From assembly GCF_030066995.1 (NCBI RefSeq), contig NZ_JASJAP010000005.1, positions 62,001-126,000 of the forward strand: a DNA stretch of 64,000 nucleotides, in the 5' to 3' direction. Of the stretch, positions 43,472 to 52,977 are shown one piece after another. A program made the position numbers and the translations under genes. Source of the stretch: Erythrobacter sp. Its GTDB lineage: Bacteria; Pseudomonadota; Alphaproteobacteria; Sphingomonadales; Sphingomonadaceae. The stretch's first letter is position 1. Each line of letters begins with the position of its first letter. A model generated the notes under the pieces. It searched no databases. It saw nothing but the letters and a program-made list of their open reading frames with translations, and had not been told where the DNA came from.

Positions 43472-43565
43472 TAGCAAGCCGGCTTCGTGCGCGACGCGAC
43501 GCGCTTCGCGGCACACGGATTTCTTCGGTTGCGCAGCCCTTTGCCGCGTGCCACCAAAGCCCTGC

Positions 43566-44315
43566 ATGAGCGATAGGGTCTCTCCGACAATGGTTTCCGA
43601 CGCATCGGCGAATTCCGGTGCTGGAGAGGGGCCATCGGTGTTCGAGCTGCCGGAAGGTTACGAGGCTATCCGCAGCGACCCGAAAACCCAGTTCGAGCCG
43701 TTGCTCATCAAGAAGCTGACGCCGCGTGAACCGTCATGGCTTGAATTGTTGGTGCAAGATGCTTTTGACTGGCTTGGCGACCTCTTCTCGCCCATTGGCG
43801 GGTCGCTTTCGACAAGCTGGCCGGTCCTTCAATGGGTTCTGGTGGCAGCGCTTGTGGCTTTCGTGGGATATCTTGTTGCGCGCCTGATCGGCCCTTTGGC
43901 CATTCGCAGGGACGCCGAAGCCGAGGGTGAAATCGAGGAACCCGCCTGGCAGCCCGATCGCCAGGAGAGCCTCGCACTGCTGGAAGACGCGGATCGACTG
44001 GCAGCCGATGGGCGCTATGGCGAGGCGGCGCGCTTGCTGCTGCGGCGCAGCGTGGGCCAGATCGCGTCGGCGCGCCCGGATTGGGTCGAACCCTCCAGCA
44101 CCGCGCGCGAAATCGCCGCGCTTCCCCGCCTCTCGGACGCCGCTCGGCGCGCGTTCGCGGTGATCAGCGAGGCGGTTGAAAGGAGCCTTTTCGCGCTCCA
44201 GAGCCTCTCGAAAGAGGACTGGGAACGCGCCCGGACTGCCTACGCCGACTTCGCGCTTGCTCGCATCGACGCTGGCCGGCCATCCACCCCATCGACGGTC
44301 GGCGCTCACGAATGA
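43566..44315 (+). CDS. DUF4129-type membrane protein of the MoxR operon
   Basis: The 249-residue protein (ATG 43566) has one membrane helix (VLQWVLVAALVAFVGYLVARLIGPLAI) and a C-terminal helical domain (SLALLEDADRLAADGRYGEAARLLLRRSVGQI, then ALPRLSDAARRAFAVISEAVERSLFAL) that matches the DUF4129 pattern. It starts the operon 43.6-50.1 kb and overlaps the next gene by 4 bp. Function is unknown but co-occurs with MoxR/DUF58 systems. Confidence 0.75.
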   Translation: MSDRVSPTMVSDASANSGAGEGPSVFELPEGYEAIRSDPKTQFEPLLIKKLTPREPSWLELLVQDAFDWLGDLFSPIGGSLSTSWPVLQWVLVAALVAFVGYLVARLIGPLAIRRDAEAEGEIEEPAWQPDRQESLALLEDADRLAADGRYGEAARLLLRRSVGQIASARPDWVEPSSTAREIAALPRLSDAARRAFAVISEAVERSLFALQSLSKEDWERARTAYADFALARIDAGRPSTPSTVGAHE

Positions 44316-45697
44316 GCCAACGATCGGCCACCCCATTCAATCAGGCCGGCATGCTCGCGCTGCTGGTCGTCGGTTTCGGCGCGTTTATCGCGATCCTCTA
44401 TTTCCTCGCGAGCGGAGACGCCGGGGCGCAAGACAGCAACAACGGAGGCGCGCACGCAGCGGCAAAGGGGTTCAATGGTTACTCCGCGCTCGTTGAACTG
44501 GTCGAGGCGGATGGGATGAACGTGGATGTCTCGCGCAACCCCAGCGATCTTGAAACCACGGACCTGCTTGTGCTGACCCCGCCGCGCTTCGCCGATCCGC
44601 AGGAACTGGCCAAGGTGATCGAGGCGCGCGAATATCTGGGGCCAACGCTGGTGATCCTGCCCAAGTGGAGCGTCATTCCACCGAATTTTCTGATCGAGGC
44701 CGAGGATGAGGATGATATCGAGGACGGCTGGGTCTACTATGGAGCGCTGAGCCCGCCGCTCTGGGCGGATCAAGCCGAAGGGCCACTTGCGCTGGGCGTT
44801 GCGCGCGGCCCAGTGGCGCAAATCCCGGCACCGATCGACGAGGGCGACACCGCCCAGCCCGAACCCGAGGCGCAAAGGGCCTTGACCCAAACGCAGGGGC
44901 GCTCCCCCGGCAACGGCTTCACGACGCGTGGCCAGATCCGCGGGATTTCGGGCAAGCTTCCCACCAATCAAGGTCTGTTTGCCAAGCCCAAGATGCCGCA
45001 CATTCCGCTCGTCTCCAGCAAGGATGGGCGACCGCTTGCGCTCGCACTGCGGTACGACACCGAGGAATACGACGCGGCAACGAGCGCGGAAGAACGCGAC
45101 GAGATCGAGCTCGCGCAGGACAATTGGGTGGTGTTCCTCCTTGAGGCGGACCTGATGAACAATTGGGGGCTTGCGAACCGCGATCGGGCGAAGACGGCGC
45201 TTTCGATCGTGCGGATCATGGGCGATGGCTATAACGACAACGTCGTCTTCGACCTTACCTTGAATGGGTTTGGTGGCACCATGAACCTGCTTACGCTGGC
45301 TTTTCAGCCGCCGTTTCTGGCCGCGACGATCTGCCTCCTGTTTGCTATCTTTATCGTGGGATGGCGCGCGTTCCTTCGGTTTGGTCCTTCAACCCTCGGC
45401 GAACGCGGAACCGCTTTTGGCAAGGCGCGCCTCGTCACCAACGGGGCCGACCTGATCGTTCGGGCGGGCCGATTTGGTCTGCTGGCCGAACCTTACATTG
45501 CGCTCAACGCGCGTCGCCTGGCGCGCGCTCTTGCTCTCCCAAGGCCTGACCCGAACGCCATTGACGAGGCCCTTGCGGTCCGCGATCCAGCCGCCCCGTC
45601 TTTTACAGCGCGCGCCGATGCGCTGCGCGCAGCCTCCAAGCCGACCGATATCCTGCGCGCCGCCCGCGCGCTCAACAGCCAGGTCAAACCGTCCTAA
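44312..45697 (+). CDS. DUF4350-type membrane protein of the MoxR operon
   Basis: The 461-residue protein has an N-terminal helix (GMLALLVVGFGAFIAILYFLASG), a large periplasmic domain with AKGFNGYSALVELVEADGMNVDVSRNP and LLVLTPPRFADPQEL, and a second helix near residue 340 (LAATICLLFAIFIVGWRAFLRFGP). The layout matches DUF4350 proteins found in MoxR operons. The periplasmic domain probably binds a ligand or partner protein; nothing specific is known. Confidence 0.75.
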   Translation: MSQRSATPFNQAGMLALLVVGFGAFIAILYFLASGDAGAQDSNNGGAHAAAKGFNGYSALVELVEADGMNVDVSRNPSDLETTDLLVLTPPRFADPQELAKVIEAREYLGPTLVILPKWSVIPPNFLIEAEDEDDIEDGWVYYGALSPPLWADQAEGPLALGVARGPVAQIPAPIDEGDTAQPEPEAQRALTQTQGRSPGNGFTTRGQIRGISGKLPTNQGLFAKPKMPHIPLVSSKDGRPLALALRYDTEEYDAATSAEERDEIELAQDNWVVFLLEADLMNNWGLANRDRAKTALSIVRIMGDGYNDNVVFDLTLNGFGGTMNLLTLAFQPPFLAATICLLFAIFIVGWRAFLRFGPSTLGERGTAFGKARLVTNGADLIVRAGRFGLLAEPYIALNARRLARALALPRPDPNAIDEALAVRDPAAPSFTARADALRAASKPTDILRAARALNSQVKPS

Positions 45698-45715
45698 GGG
45701 GAACACTTCCGCATC

Positions 45716-46678
45716 ATGAGCATGACCCTCGACGAACTGCGCGCGCTCGCAGAAAGCATCCGCGCCGAAACAGCCAAGGCCATCGTCGGTCAGGACGCGA
45801 TGATCGATCACCTGCTGGTCGCCATGATCGCGCAGGGGCACGTCCTGATGGAAGGGCCTCCGGGAACCGCCAAGACCTTCCTCGCGCAGAGCTTCGCCAC
45901 GGCGCTGGGGCTTGACTTCGGGCGCATCCAGTTCACCCCGGACCTGCTCCCGGGCGACATTCTCGGTTCCAATCTGTTCAACTTTCAGACGAGCGCATTC
46001 ACGCTCACACGCGGTCCGATCTTCTGCGAATTGCTGCTGGCCGATGAGATCAACCGCACACCGCCCAAGACGCAAGCCGCCTTGTTGGAAGCAATGCAGG
46101 AGCGCCGCGTGACCCTCGACGGGGAAACGCATAGGCTGCCCACCCACTTCATGGTCATCGCAACACAGAACCCGATCGAGAACCAGGGTGTCTACCCCCT
46201 TCCCGAAGCGCAACTCGACCGGTTTCTGTTCAAGCTCCTCGTACCCTATCCTGCCGAAGCGGAAGAGGCACGGATCGTGGCCAGTTACGGCCAGCGTCAA
46301 GGGCCTCAGCGCCCCGCCGAGCTTGGCGTCGAGGCGGTGGCCGACGCCGCGACACTGACAGCCGCTACAGCGGCCTTGCAGCAGGTCAGCGTGGCCGAGG
46401 AGATCACCGCGTATATCGTCCGCCTTGTCAGAGCCACGCGCGAGCATTCCGAACTGTCGGTCGGGGCCAGCCCGCGCGCCGCAGTCCTGTTAGCCAACGC
46501 CGCCCGAGCGCGCGCAGCGCTTGATGGGCGAGCCTACACGATACCCGATGATGTAAAGGCGCTCGCGGTTCCAGTGCTGCGCCATCGCTTGACGCTTTCC
46601 CCCGCCGCCGAGATCGAAGGCCGCGATCTTGAGACGCTGGTCGCTGAGCTGGTCGAAAGCACCGAGGCACCGCGTTAA
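45716..46678 (+). CDS. MoxR-family AAA+ ATPase
   Basis: The 320-residue ATPase has Walker A GPPGTAKT (residues 47-54), Walker B LLLADEINRTPPKTQAALLEAMQERRVTLDG, a sensor-1 region FMVIATQNPIENQGVYPLPEAQLDRF and the C-terminal lid SVGASPRAAVLLANAARA. MoxR proteins act as chaperones that insert cofactors or assemble complexes together with von Willebrand-like partners. The DUF58 partner is the next gene. Confidence 0.95.
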   Translation: MSMTLDELRALAESIRAETAKAIVGQDAMIDHLLVAMIAQGHVLMEGPPGTAKTFLAQSFATALGLDFGRIQFTPDLLPGDILGSNLFNFQTSAFTLTRGPIFCELLLADEINRTPPKTQAALLEAMQERRVTLDGETHRLPTHFMVIATQNPIENQGVYPLPEAQLDRFLFKLLVPYPAEAEEARIVASYGQRQGPQRPAELGVEAVADAATLTAATAALQQVSVAEEITAYIVRLVRATREHSELSVGASPRAAVLLANAARARAALDGRAYTIPDDVKALAVPVLRHRLTLSPAAEIEGRDLETLVAELVESTEAPR

Positions 46679-46686
46679 GTCTGCCC

Positions 46687-48048
46687 GTGTTGTCCCGCCT
46701 CTCGTTTCTTCTGGGCAAGATCCCGCCGCTGCCGGTCGTACCGACGCAGCGCGCGGCGTGGATAATCGCCGCCTTCGCGCCTCTGGCTCTGGTAATCGGG
46801 GCGGTGTCCCCCGGTCTCTGGATTATCGCCCCCGTTGCGGCGGTGGGCCTCATCGCTCTGATCCTGATCGACGCGATGATCGCCGGCAAGGCGCTATCCT
46901 GGGAGGTCGATTGCCCGGTCGACACCGAAGTGGGCCAGGCGACAACGATCAGCCTCAGCGCGCGATTTCGCGCCGGACGCGTCTACAGCGCCAAGGCCGC
47001 TCTCGCGCTTGACCCGCGCATCGCGCCGGGAGGGCGTGCCGCCTTCGATCTTGCCGAGGAGCCGCAGGACGCCGGCTATCTGGGATCGGCCACTCTTTTT
47101 CCCGAGCGCCGGGGAACGGCCGACCTGTCAAAGGCGTGGCTTCGCTGGACAGGTCCGCTTGGTCTGGGCGCGCGGCAGGTTACGCTCACGCTCGACAAGG
47201 CGGTGCGTATCTGGCCCGATCTCTCGCCTGTGCGTTCCAAAGAGTTGCAGACCATCCTACGCGACGCGCAAACCGGTCTCATCGCGCGGCGCATCCGCGG
47301 AGAGGGCACCCAGTTCGAGGCGCTGTCCGAGTACGAGTCCGGCATGGACCGCCGTCGGATAGATTGGAAAGCAAGCGCGCGTCACAATCATCTTTACGCG
47401 CGCGAGAACGAGAGCGAGCGCAACAACCAGATCGTCTTTGCCTTCGATTGCGGGCAGGCCATGTGCGAGCCGGTCGACGGCATGCCGCGTATCGATAGGG
47501 CGGTCTCAGCGGCTCTTGCGTGCGCCTATGTCGCTTTGAAGGGCGGTGACAGGGTCGCGCTTTTCGGCTTCGCGCAGCGCCCGCAGATCATGACCCCTTT
47601 CATAAGCGACAGCCGGGCGTTCAATCGCCTGCAAGGCGCGGCGGCGGGGCTCGATTACACGGCGGCTGAGCCCAACTTCACGCTGGCGCTGGCCACATTG
47701 ACCGCGAAATTGCAGCGTCGATCGCTGATTGTCCTGTTCTCCGACTTCACCGATTCCACAGCTGCGGAGTTGATGATCGAAAGCCTTGGGCGTCTTGTTG
47801 AAAAGCACCTGGTCCTTTTCGTGACCATCGCCGATTCCGAGCTGGAAGGCTTTATGGACGAAGAACCGGGCGACATCGCAACCTTGGCGCGCAGCGTAAC
47901 GGCGGAGACACTCAGCCACCAACGCCGCCTGGTCCTTCAGCGGCTGCGCCAAATGGGCGTTGATGTGATCGAGGCCCCTTGGCGAAAAATCGGATTCGAC
48001 CTGATTGACCGCTATTTCCTGATCAAGAATTCCGAGGCGATCGGATGA
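46687..48048 (+). CDS. DUF58 domain protein (MoxR partner, vWA-like)
   Basis: The 453-residue protein starts at GTG 46687. Two N-terminal membrane helices (AAWIIAAFAPLALVIGAVSPGLWIIAPVAAVGLIALILID) precede the DUF58 signature FEALSEYESGMDRRRIDWKASARHNHLYARE and a vWA-type Rossmann region with QIVFAFDCGQAM (MIDAS-like Asp) and LIVLFSDFTDS. It likely binds metal and works with the MoxR ATPase at the membrane. It overlaps the SpoIIM-like gene by 4 bp. Confidence 0.92.
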   Translation: MLSRLSFLLGKIPPLPVVPTQRAAWIIAAFAPLALVIGAVSPGLWIIAPVAAVGLIALILIDAMIAGKALSWEVDCPVDTEVGQATTISLSARFRAGRVYSAKAALALDPRIAPGGRAAFDLAEEPQDAGYLGSATLFPERRGTADLSKAWLRWTGPLGLGARQVTLTLDKAVRIWPDLSPVRSKELQTILRDAQTGLIARRIRGEGTQFEALSEYESGMDRRRIDWKASARHNHLYARENESERNNQIVFAFDCGQAMCEPVDGMPRIDRAVSAALACAYVALKGGDRVALFGFAQRPQIMTPFISDSRAFNRLQGAAAGLDYTAAEPNFTLALATLTAKLQRRSLIVLFSDFTDSTAAELMIESLGRLVEKHLVLFVTIADSELEGFMDEEPGDIATLARSVTAETLSHQRRLVLQRLRQMGVDVIEAPWRKIGFDLIDRYFLIKNSEAIG

Positions 48049-49154
48049 AGGCTCCCAAAGTGATCGGCTCGCTTGGCGCCTTTTTCGGCCGCGCCGCGCT
48101 TTCGGCTCCCGCGGATATCGAATCTGCCGCGCTGCGCTCCGATCGCTTTCGGCTGGAGCGCGAGGGCGATTGGCGCCGGTTGGAAGATATCGTCGCACGC
48201 ATGGAGCGCGGGGGGCTGAGACGCGTCGACGATGAAGACCTTCTGGCGCTGCCGACCCTCTATCGCACCGCTGCTTCCAGCCTGTCGGTCGCGCGCGAGA
48301 CCTCGCTGGATCTCGCCACGCTGCGGTATCTGGAAGGCCTGGTCCAGCGCGCCTGGTTTCAGGTCTACGGCCCGCGCAAAGGCATGTCGGGATGGCTGCG
48401 CGATTTCTTCCTCGGTGGGTGGAGCCGAGCGGTGCAGGCGCTATGGCTCGATATCTGCATCGCGCTGTTTGTCATGGTTGCTGGAGCCGTTACCGGATGG
48501 GCGCTCGTAAACCACGACAGGGAATGGTTTTATCGGCTGGTTGATGAGCGCATGGCGCAGGGGCGCGTTCCCGGCGCCAGCCGCGAGAGCCTGGAAGCCA
48601 CTCTCGCGGTCGAGCAAGAAACGAGCGGATTGTCGGCCTTCGCCGCCTCGCTGTTCAGCAACAATGCGGGCGTATGCATTATGGCCTTCGCGCTCGGATT
48701 TGCGTTTGGGATCCCCTCGCTCTTGCTGCTGGTGCAAAATATGGCGCTGCTGGGCGCTTTGGTGTGGGTCTTTGGCAGCGTGGGGCTTGGCTATCAGCTT
48801 GGTGGATGGTTGAGCATTCATGGGACAACCGAGCTTTTCGGCATCTTGCTGTCGGGGGCAGCGGGGCTCCATATCGGCCGTTCGATGGCCTTCCCTGGGA
48901 CCGCCAGCCTGCTCGACGCGGCTTCGGCCGCCGGTCGGCGCGCCGCAGTGGTCATGCTGGGCGTGGTCATTATGATGATCGTCGCCGCCTTGCTTGAGGC
49001 GTTTCCCCGCCAGCTCGTGGAAGGCGCAATGGACCGTTATCTGATTGGCGGCTTCTTTCTTGTTTTCTGGGTCAGCTACTTCTTCCTGTTGCGCGTGCCC
49101 GAACCTGACAGCCACGCGGCGCGGAACGCCGACGCGATCGGGGTGGAGACATGA
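48045..49154 (+). CDS. SpoIIM-like (stage II sporulation protein M family) membrane protein
   Basis: The 369-residue protein has a soluble N-terminal part (LRSDRFRLEREGDWRRLEDIVARM, then YRTAASSLSVARETSLDLATLRYLEGLV) and about six membrane helices. The motif AASLFSNNAGVCIMAFALGFAFGIPSLLLLVQNMALLGAL is the SpoIIM hallmark, followed by GWLSIHGTTELFGILLSGAAGL. In non-sporulating bacteria the family accompanies MoxR/DUF58/RDD genes, with unknown role in the envelope. ATGA overlaps link it to genes on both sides. Confidence 0.92.
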   Translation: MKAPKVIGSLGAFFGRAALSAPADIESAALRSDRFRLEREGDWRRLEDIVARMERGGLRRVDDEDLLALPTLYRTAASSLSVARETSLDLATLRYLEGLVQRAWFQVYGPRKGMSGWLRDFFLGGWSRAVQALWLDICIALFVMVAGAVTGWALVNHDREWFYRLVDERMAQGRVPGASRESLEATLAVEQETSGLSAFAASLFSNNAGVCIMAFALGFAFGIPSLLLLVQNMALLGALVWVFGSVGLGYQLGGWLSIHGTTELFGILLSGAAGLHIGRSMAFPGTASLLDAASAAGRRAAVVMLGVVIMMIVAALLEAFPRQLVEGAMDRYLIGGFFLVFWVSYFFLLRVPEPDSHAARNADAIGVET

Positions 49155-50107
49155 AACCTAGCGCACCCTTGGCCGCGTCCCGTTCCTATATCGAGGGGGA
49201 AACCAAGCGCTCGCGCGCGATCGTGACGCCAGAGGGTATCGCGATCCCCACCGTCGTCGCTTCCCGCAGCGCGCGTGTCGGAGCGTTGATGCTTGATCTG
49301 TTGATCCTGTCGTTGGCACTCTTCGTGTTTGACCTGCTCCTCGATCTTCTTGCCGGAGGGGTCTGGCGCGGCGCGCGCACGGAACCGCTTGGTCAAACAT
49401 CGGCGGTGCTCGAGCTGCTATACGTGATCGGCGCGATCGTCGGCTTTGCAGCGTGGTACGCCTATTTCCTGGCTCAGGAGCTCGGTCCACGCGGCGCGAC
49501 GCTAGGCAAGAGGATACTCGGCATACGCGTCGCCGCGCGCAATGGCGGGCGACTGACCCCCGAGGCGGTGATTGCTCGCAATCTCCTGCGCGATGTCGAA
49601 ATCTTCTATCCGATCGCGTTCATGTTCTTCACCTTGAGACTCAGTCTGATGGGCGAGGTCAGTTCGGGCCTCCTATGGGCCGCCATGATCTGGTTTTTGC
49701 TGTTCGCCCTCTTCCCTTTCTTTAACAAGGACGCCTTGCGCGCGGGCGATATAATCGCCGGAACCTGGGTCGTTGAAGCGCCGAAGACGAAGCTCGCCGA
49801 TGCGATGTCGGCACAGGGCGCCGCCACTATCGAAGGATCAAGCGAGCTAACCGGTGTGCGCTATCAATTCGGTGAGGCCGAGCTGTCGGTTTACGGTGAG
49901 CACGAACTGCAAACGCTTGAAAGAATGCTGCGCGATGGGAATGACGAGGCGCTCTTTGCCGTACACGAAACGATCTGCCGCAAGATTGGATGGGACCCCG
50001 GCGCAGGCGACGAACGCGCGTTCCTAGAAGCCTTTTATACCCAGCTGCGCGCGCGGCTGGAAAACGATATGCGCTTTGGCAAGCGCAAGGCGGACAAATT
50101 TTCGTGA
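49151..50107 (+). CDS. RDD-family membrane protein
   Basis: The 318-residue protein contains the RDD membrane domain: ARVGALMLDLLILSLALFVFDLLLDLL, VIGAIVGFAAWYAYFLAQELGPRGATLGKRILGIRVAARNGG and a third hydrophobic segment (LLWAAMIWFLLFALFPFF). A soluble helical C-terminus (~90 residues) follows. RDD proteins may transport ions or small solutes; none is proved here. It ends the membrane part of the MoxR operon and overlaps the GNAT gene (GTGA). Confidence 0.9.
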   Translation: MKPSAPLAASRSYIEGETKRSRAIVTPEGIAIPTVVASRSARVGALMLDLLILSLALFVFDLLLDLLAGGVWRGARTEPLGQTSAVLELLYVIGAIVGFAAWYAYFLAQELGPRGATLGKRILGIRVAARNGGRLTPEAVIARNLLRDVEIFYPIAFMFFTLRLSLMGEVSSGLLWAAMIWFLLFALFPFFNKDALRAGDIIAGTWVVEAPKTKLADAMSAQGAATIEGSSELTGVRYQFGEAELSVYGEHELQTLERMLRDGNDEALFAVHETICRKIGWDPGAGDERAFLEAFYTQLRARLENDMRFGKRKADKFS

Positions 50108-50571
50108 GCCCATCCTACACCATCGCTACGGACCCACTCACAAGCGACGCAGTGCTGGGGCTGTTGCAATTCCATCTTGATGAGGTGCAAACGTGGTCCC
50201 CGACCTGCAAGGTGCACGCGCTTCCGGCCGATCGGCTCAAGCAGCGCGATGTCACCTTTTTTACAGCTCGTGACGGGGGAACGCTGGCCGCGATCGGCGC
50301 GCTGAAAGATCTTGGCGATGGACGCGGTGAGCTAAAGTCGATGCGCGCTGCGCCGGAGTATCGCGGGCGAGGTGCGGGAGAAGCGATCCTGCTTGGTCTG
50401 ATTGAGGAGGCGCGTGCGCGCGGCTATCGCTGGCTTGGGCTCGAAACCGGTCGACCGCGCCAGTTCACCGCCGCACGAAGACTTTACCAAAAGCATGGAT
50501 TTGCCGAGTGCGCTGCATTTGGCAACTACATTTCGGATGAATTCAGTCTGTGTATGGAGAGGCACTTGTGA
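50104..50571 (+). CDS. GNAT-family N-acetyltransferase
   Basis: The 155-residue protein starts at GTG 50104 overlapping the RDD stop. The acetyl-CoA binding motif MRAAPEYRGRGAGEAILLGLIEEARARGYRWLGLETG and the ARRLYQKHGFAECAAFGNY region are typical of GNAT enzymes. The substrate is unknown. Its TGA overlaps the GTG start of the beta-lactamase gene by 3 bases, so the two are translated together. Confidence 0.87.
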   Translation: MSPSYTIATDPLTSDAVLGLLQFHLDEVQTWSPTCKVHALPADRLKQRDVTFFTARDGGTLAAIGALKDLGDGRGELKSMRAAPEYRGRGAGEAILLGLIEEARARGYRWLGLETGRPRQFTAARRLYQKHGFAECAAFGNYISDEFSLCMERHL

Positions 50572-51494
50572 GCATTAACCGGCGTGATTTTGTCCGCGGC
50601 GCGCTGGCCACCGGGGCGGCGCTAGGCGCTTCTGCCTGCGTACCGCCCGATCAAAGCCCCTCGGGACGCCTGGTGGCGCAACTCAGGATTATCGAAGCCG
50701 CAGCGAACGGCACGTTGGGGGTCGAGCTGTTTGACACAGTGGAGCGAATGTCCATCGGTCTGAATTCGGCCCGACGTTTTGGCCATTGCTCTTCGTTCAA
50801 GCTGTCGCTTGCGGCCAAGGTGCTGGCCGATGACGCGGGCGGGCTGATCGACGCGGATCGACGCGTCACCTGGACGACGGACGACCTCATGCCGGTCTCG
50901 CCCTTCACCACCAAGCGGCTGGAAGACGGCGCGACGCTGCGCGAACTCGCCGAGTTTACGCAGAAATATTCGGACAACGCGGCGGCGAATATCCTGCTGC
51001 GAGAGCTTGGCGGGCCAGCCGCCTTGACCGCGTTCTGGCGAGAAATCGGAGATCAGACCAGCCGCCTCGATCGCACGGAGATGGAGCTCAACAACGTACC
51101 GGTCACAGAGTTTCGCGACACCACGACGCCCGCCGCAATGGCGCGCACGGTGGCTAGGCTCGTTTATGGTGACGTCCTTCCCGACGCGCAGCGCGAAACG
51201 CTCAAGCAATGGATGATCGACACCACGACCGGCGTGCGCCGAGTGCGCGCAGGGCTTCCCGAGAGCTGGCTGAGCGGTGACAAGACCGGCACCTCGTTGT
51301 GGCCCGGAATGGGCAGTCTGTACGTCGATATCGGCTTCGTCGAGCCGGCTCGAACCGCTCCGATTACGTTTGCTGCGTATTTCCGTGCTCGAGAGCAATC
51401 GGACGGGATCGATCCGGCGGCGGAGGAGGCACTCGCAAGGGTCGGCGAAGTGCTGGCCACGATGGGCGAGAAGCAAGACTGGATACCGTTTTGA
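50568..51494 (+). CDS. Class A beta-lactamase, Tat-exported
   Basis: The 308-residue enzyme starts at GTG 50568 behind GGAGAGG. It begins SINRRDFVRGALATGAALGASAC, a twin-arginine signal possibly ending in a lipobox-like Cys. Class A motifs are complete: S75-x-x-K78 (CSSFK), SDN at 135-137 (KYSDNAAAN), E171-x-x-L-N (EMELNN) and KTG at 239-241 (SGDKTGT). It should hydrolyse beta-lactams in the periplasm. Its start overlaps the stop of the upstream GNAT gene, making it the last gene of the MoxR operon, so expression probably follows envelope or cofactor physiology rather than a dedicated AmpR-type regulator, none of which is seen. Confidence 0.93.
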   Translation: MSINRRDFVRGALATGAALGASACVPPDQSPSGRLVAQLRIIEAAANGTLGVELFDTVERMSIGLNSARRFGHCSSFKLSLAAKVLADDAGGLIDADRRVTWTTDDLMPVSPFTTKRLEDGATLRELAEFTQKYSDNAAANILLRELGGPAALTAFWREIGDQTSRLDRTEMELNNVPVTEFRDTTTPAAMARTVARLVYGDVLPDAQRETLKQWMIDTTTGVRRVRAGLPESWLSGDKTGTSLWPGMGSLYVDIGFVEPARTAPITFAAYFRAREQSDGIDPAAEEALARVGEVLATMGEKQDWIPF

Positions 51495-51644
51495 TTACGA
51501 GAACCCACCGGGCGAACCGGCACGGCCTGGATACTGATCGCCGCGACGCGTCGCGCGGCAAAGCGCGGCATCGGACGCCCGCAGCCTATTGGGAGCTGCG
51601 GCCGATCTTGGAGGCAAGAGGGGCGCGGGTAGAGGAGCTTTGAC

Positions 51645-51745
51645 ATCTTCTCCCTTCCCCATGGGGAGGGGCCGGGGGTGGGCGGACCAAGCCATCGATC
51701 AAAGACCACCCTTCCCCAACCCCTTCCCTTGAGGGAAGGGGCTAT
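51645..51745. repeat. Palindromic intergenic repeat of two inverted copies
   Basis: Two G/C-tract palindromes lie between the convergent beta-lactamase and peptidase genes. The first is CCCTTCCCC-AT-GGGGAGGGG around 51652-51671; the second is a perfect 10-bp stem with 2-nt loop (51720-51729/51732-51741). The second block with its flank reads, on the opposite strand, much like the first, so they are inverted copies of one element. Such repeats are typical of sphingomonad intergenic spacers and may also end transcription from both sides. Confidence 0.7.
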
Positions 51746-51758
51746 AGGGCCAAGACGC

Positions 51759-52907
51759 TCAATGATCGGGCGTTGCGGACGGCTCGCCCGTTTCCGCCCC
51801 GCCAAAGACCGCCACTTCGTTGAGCCCCTCGCTGTTCGCTCGCCCGCGATACATCCCGCTTGTGTTGAAGCTGAAAACCGTGTGGCCGTTGGGCGTAACA
51901 AGAATGATACCGCCGTCGCCGCCGAGCTCTTTGACTTCGGCCATGACATTATCTGCTGCGTTTTGCGCAACCTTCTCCGACGCGAAATAAGCCGGTAAGT
52001 CTGATGGATCATAATCTTCGGCTAGCGCCTCATCAGATACGACTTCACTCAGTGTATTTATGAGCGCCTCAAAGTCGATCATTCTTCCAAATCGGAGCCG
52101 CGTACAAATCTCCTGCGCTACGCCCACGCGAATAAAATACTCGCCCCAGCCGGTCGCCGAGACCGCGCAGCTGCGATTGTCGGCGTAGGTACCCGCGCCA
52201 ATCACGGGCGCGTCGCCGATGCGCCCCCAACGCTTTCCGGTCATGCCTCCCGTCGAGGTGCCCGCTGCAAGGTTCCCGTCCTGATCGAGCGCCACCGCGC
52301 CCACCGTGCCGAACTTCAGATCGACGTCGAGCGCGGAGAGCTCTTCGGCTTTCATCCGCTCCAGCGATCTCTTGCGGCTCTCCGTCTCGAACCACTCCGG
52401 CCCCGCCGTCTCAAGGCCCTGCCCGCTCGCAAATTCCTCGGCGCCCTCGCCCATCAGGAAGACGTGCGGGCTGTCTGTGCGAACCTTGTCGGCGAGAAGG
52501 ATCGGGTTCTTGATCGTAGTGACGCCAGTCACCGCGCCCGCGCTGCGATCGCGCCCATCCATGATCGAGGCGTCGAGCTCGTTGCGCCCCTCCCAGGTAA
52601 ACACCGCGCCGCGCCCGGCGTTGAACAGCGGAGAATCCTCCATCGGAATGACCGCGGCCTTGACGGCGTCCATTGCGCTGCCACCCTCGGCCAGCACCTT
52701 CTTGCCCGCATCAAGCGCGGCTTGCAGTGCGGCCTCGTACTCCGCCTCCTTTTCCGGCGTCATCTGATCGCGCGCAATGGTCCCCGCCCCGCCGTGGATT
52801 GCGATCGACCAGCGGGGCGCGTCGTGATCGTCCGTTTCTGCCGAAGCGGGATTGGCGATAAGCGCGAGCGTCGCGGCAAGAACCGCGAAAAAGGATCGTG
52901 TCTTCAT
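51759..52907 (-). CDS. Isoaspartyl peptidase/L-asparaginase (Ntn-hydrolase), exported
   Basis: The 382-residue protein (ATG 52907) has a signal peptide (MKTRSFFAVLAATLALIANPASA). The mature protein shows WSIAIHGGAGTI, DSPLFNAGRGAVFTWEGRNELDASIMDG and the autocleavage site DLKFGTVGAVALDQDG, whose Thr becomes the nucleophile, followed by AAGTSTGGMTGKRWGRIGDAPVIGAGTYADN. It should remove beta-aspartyl residues from isoaspartyl peptides or hydrolyse asparagine, in the periplasm. Confidence 0.94.
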   Translation of the reverse strand: MKTRSFFAVLAATLALIANPASAETDDHDAPRWSIAIHGGAGTIARDQMTPEKEAEYEAALQAALDAGKKVLAEGGSAMDAVKAAVIPMEDSPLFNAGRGAVFTWEGRNELDASIMDGRDRSAGAVTGVTTIKNPILLADKVRTDSPHVFLMGEGAEEFASGQGLETAGPEWFETESRKRSLERMKAEELSALDVDLKFGTVGAVALDQDGNLAAGTSTGGMTGKRWGRIGDAPVIGAGTYADNRSCAVSATGWGEYFIRVGVAQEICTRLRFGRMIDFEALINTLSEVVSDEALAEDYDPSDLPAYFASEKVAQNAADNVMAEVKELGGDGGIILVTPNGHTVFSFNTSGMYRGRANSEGLNEVAVFGGAETGEPSATPDH

Positions 52908-52977
52908 GGGCGAAAGAGCTATCCTATCCATCACCGACACGCCAGCGCGAGAATGGGAAAATGAACGGGAGAAAAGT

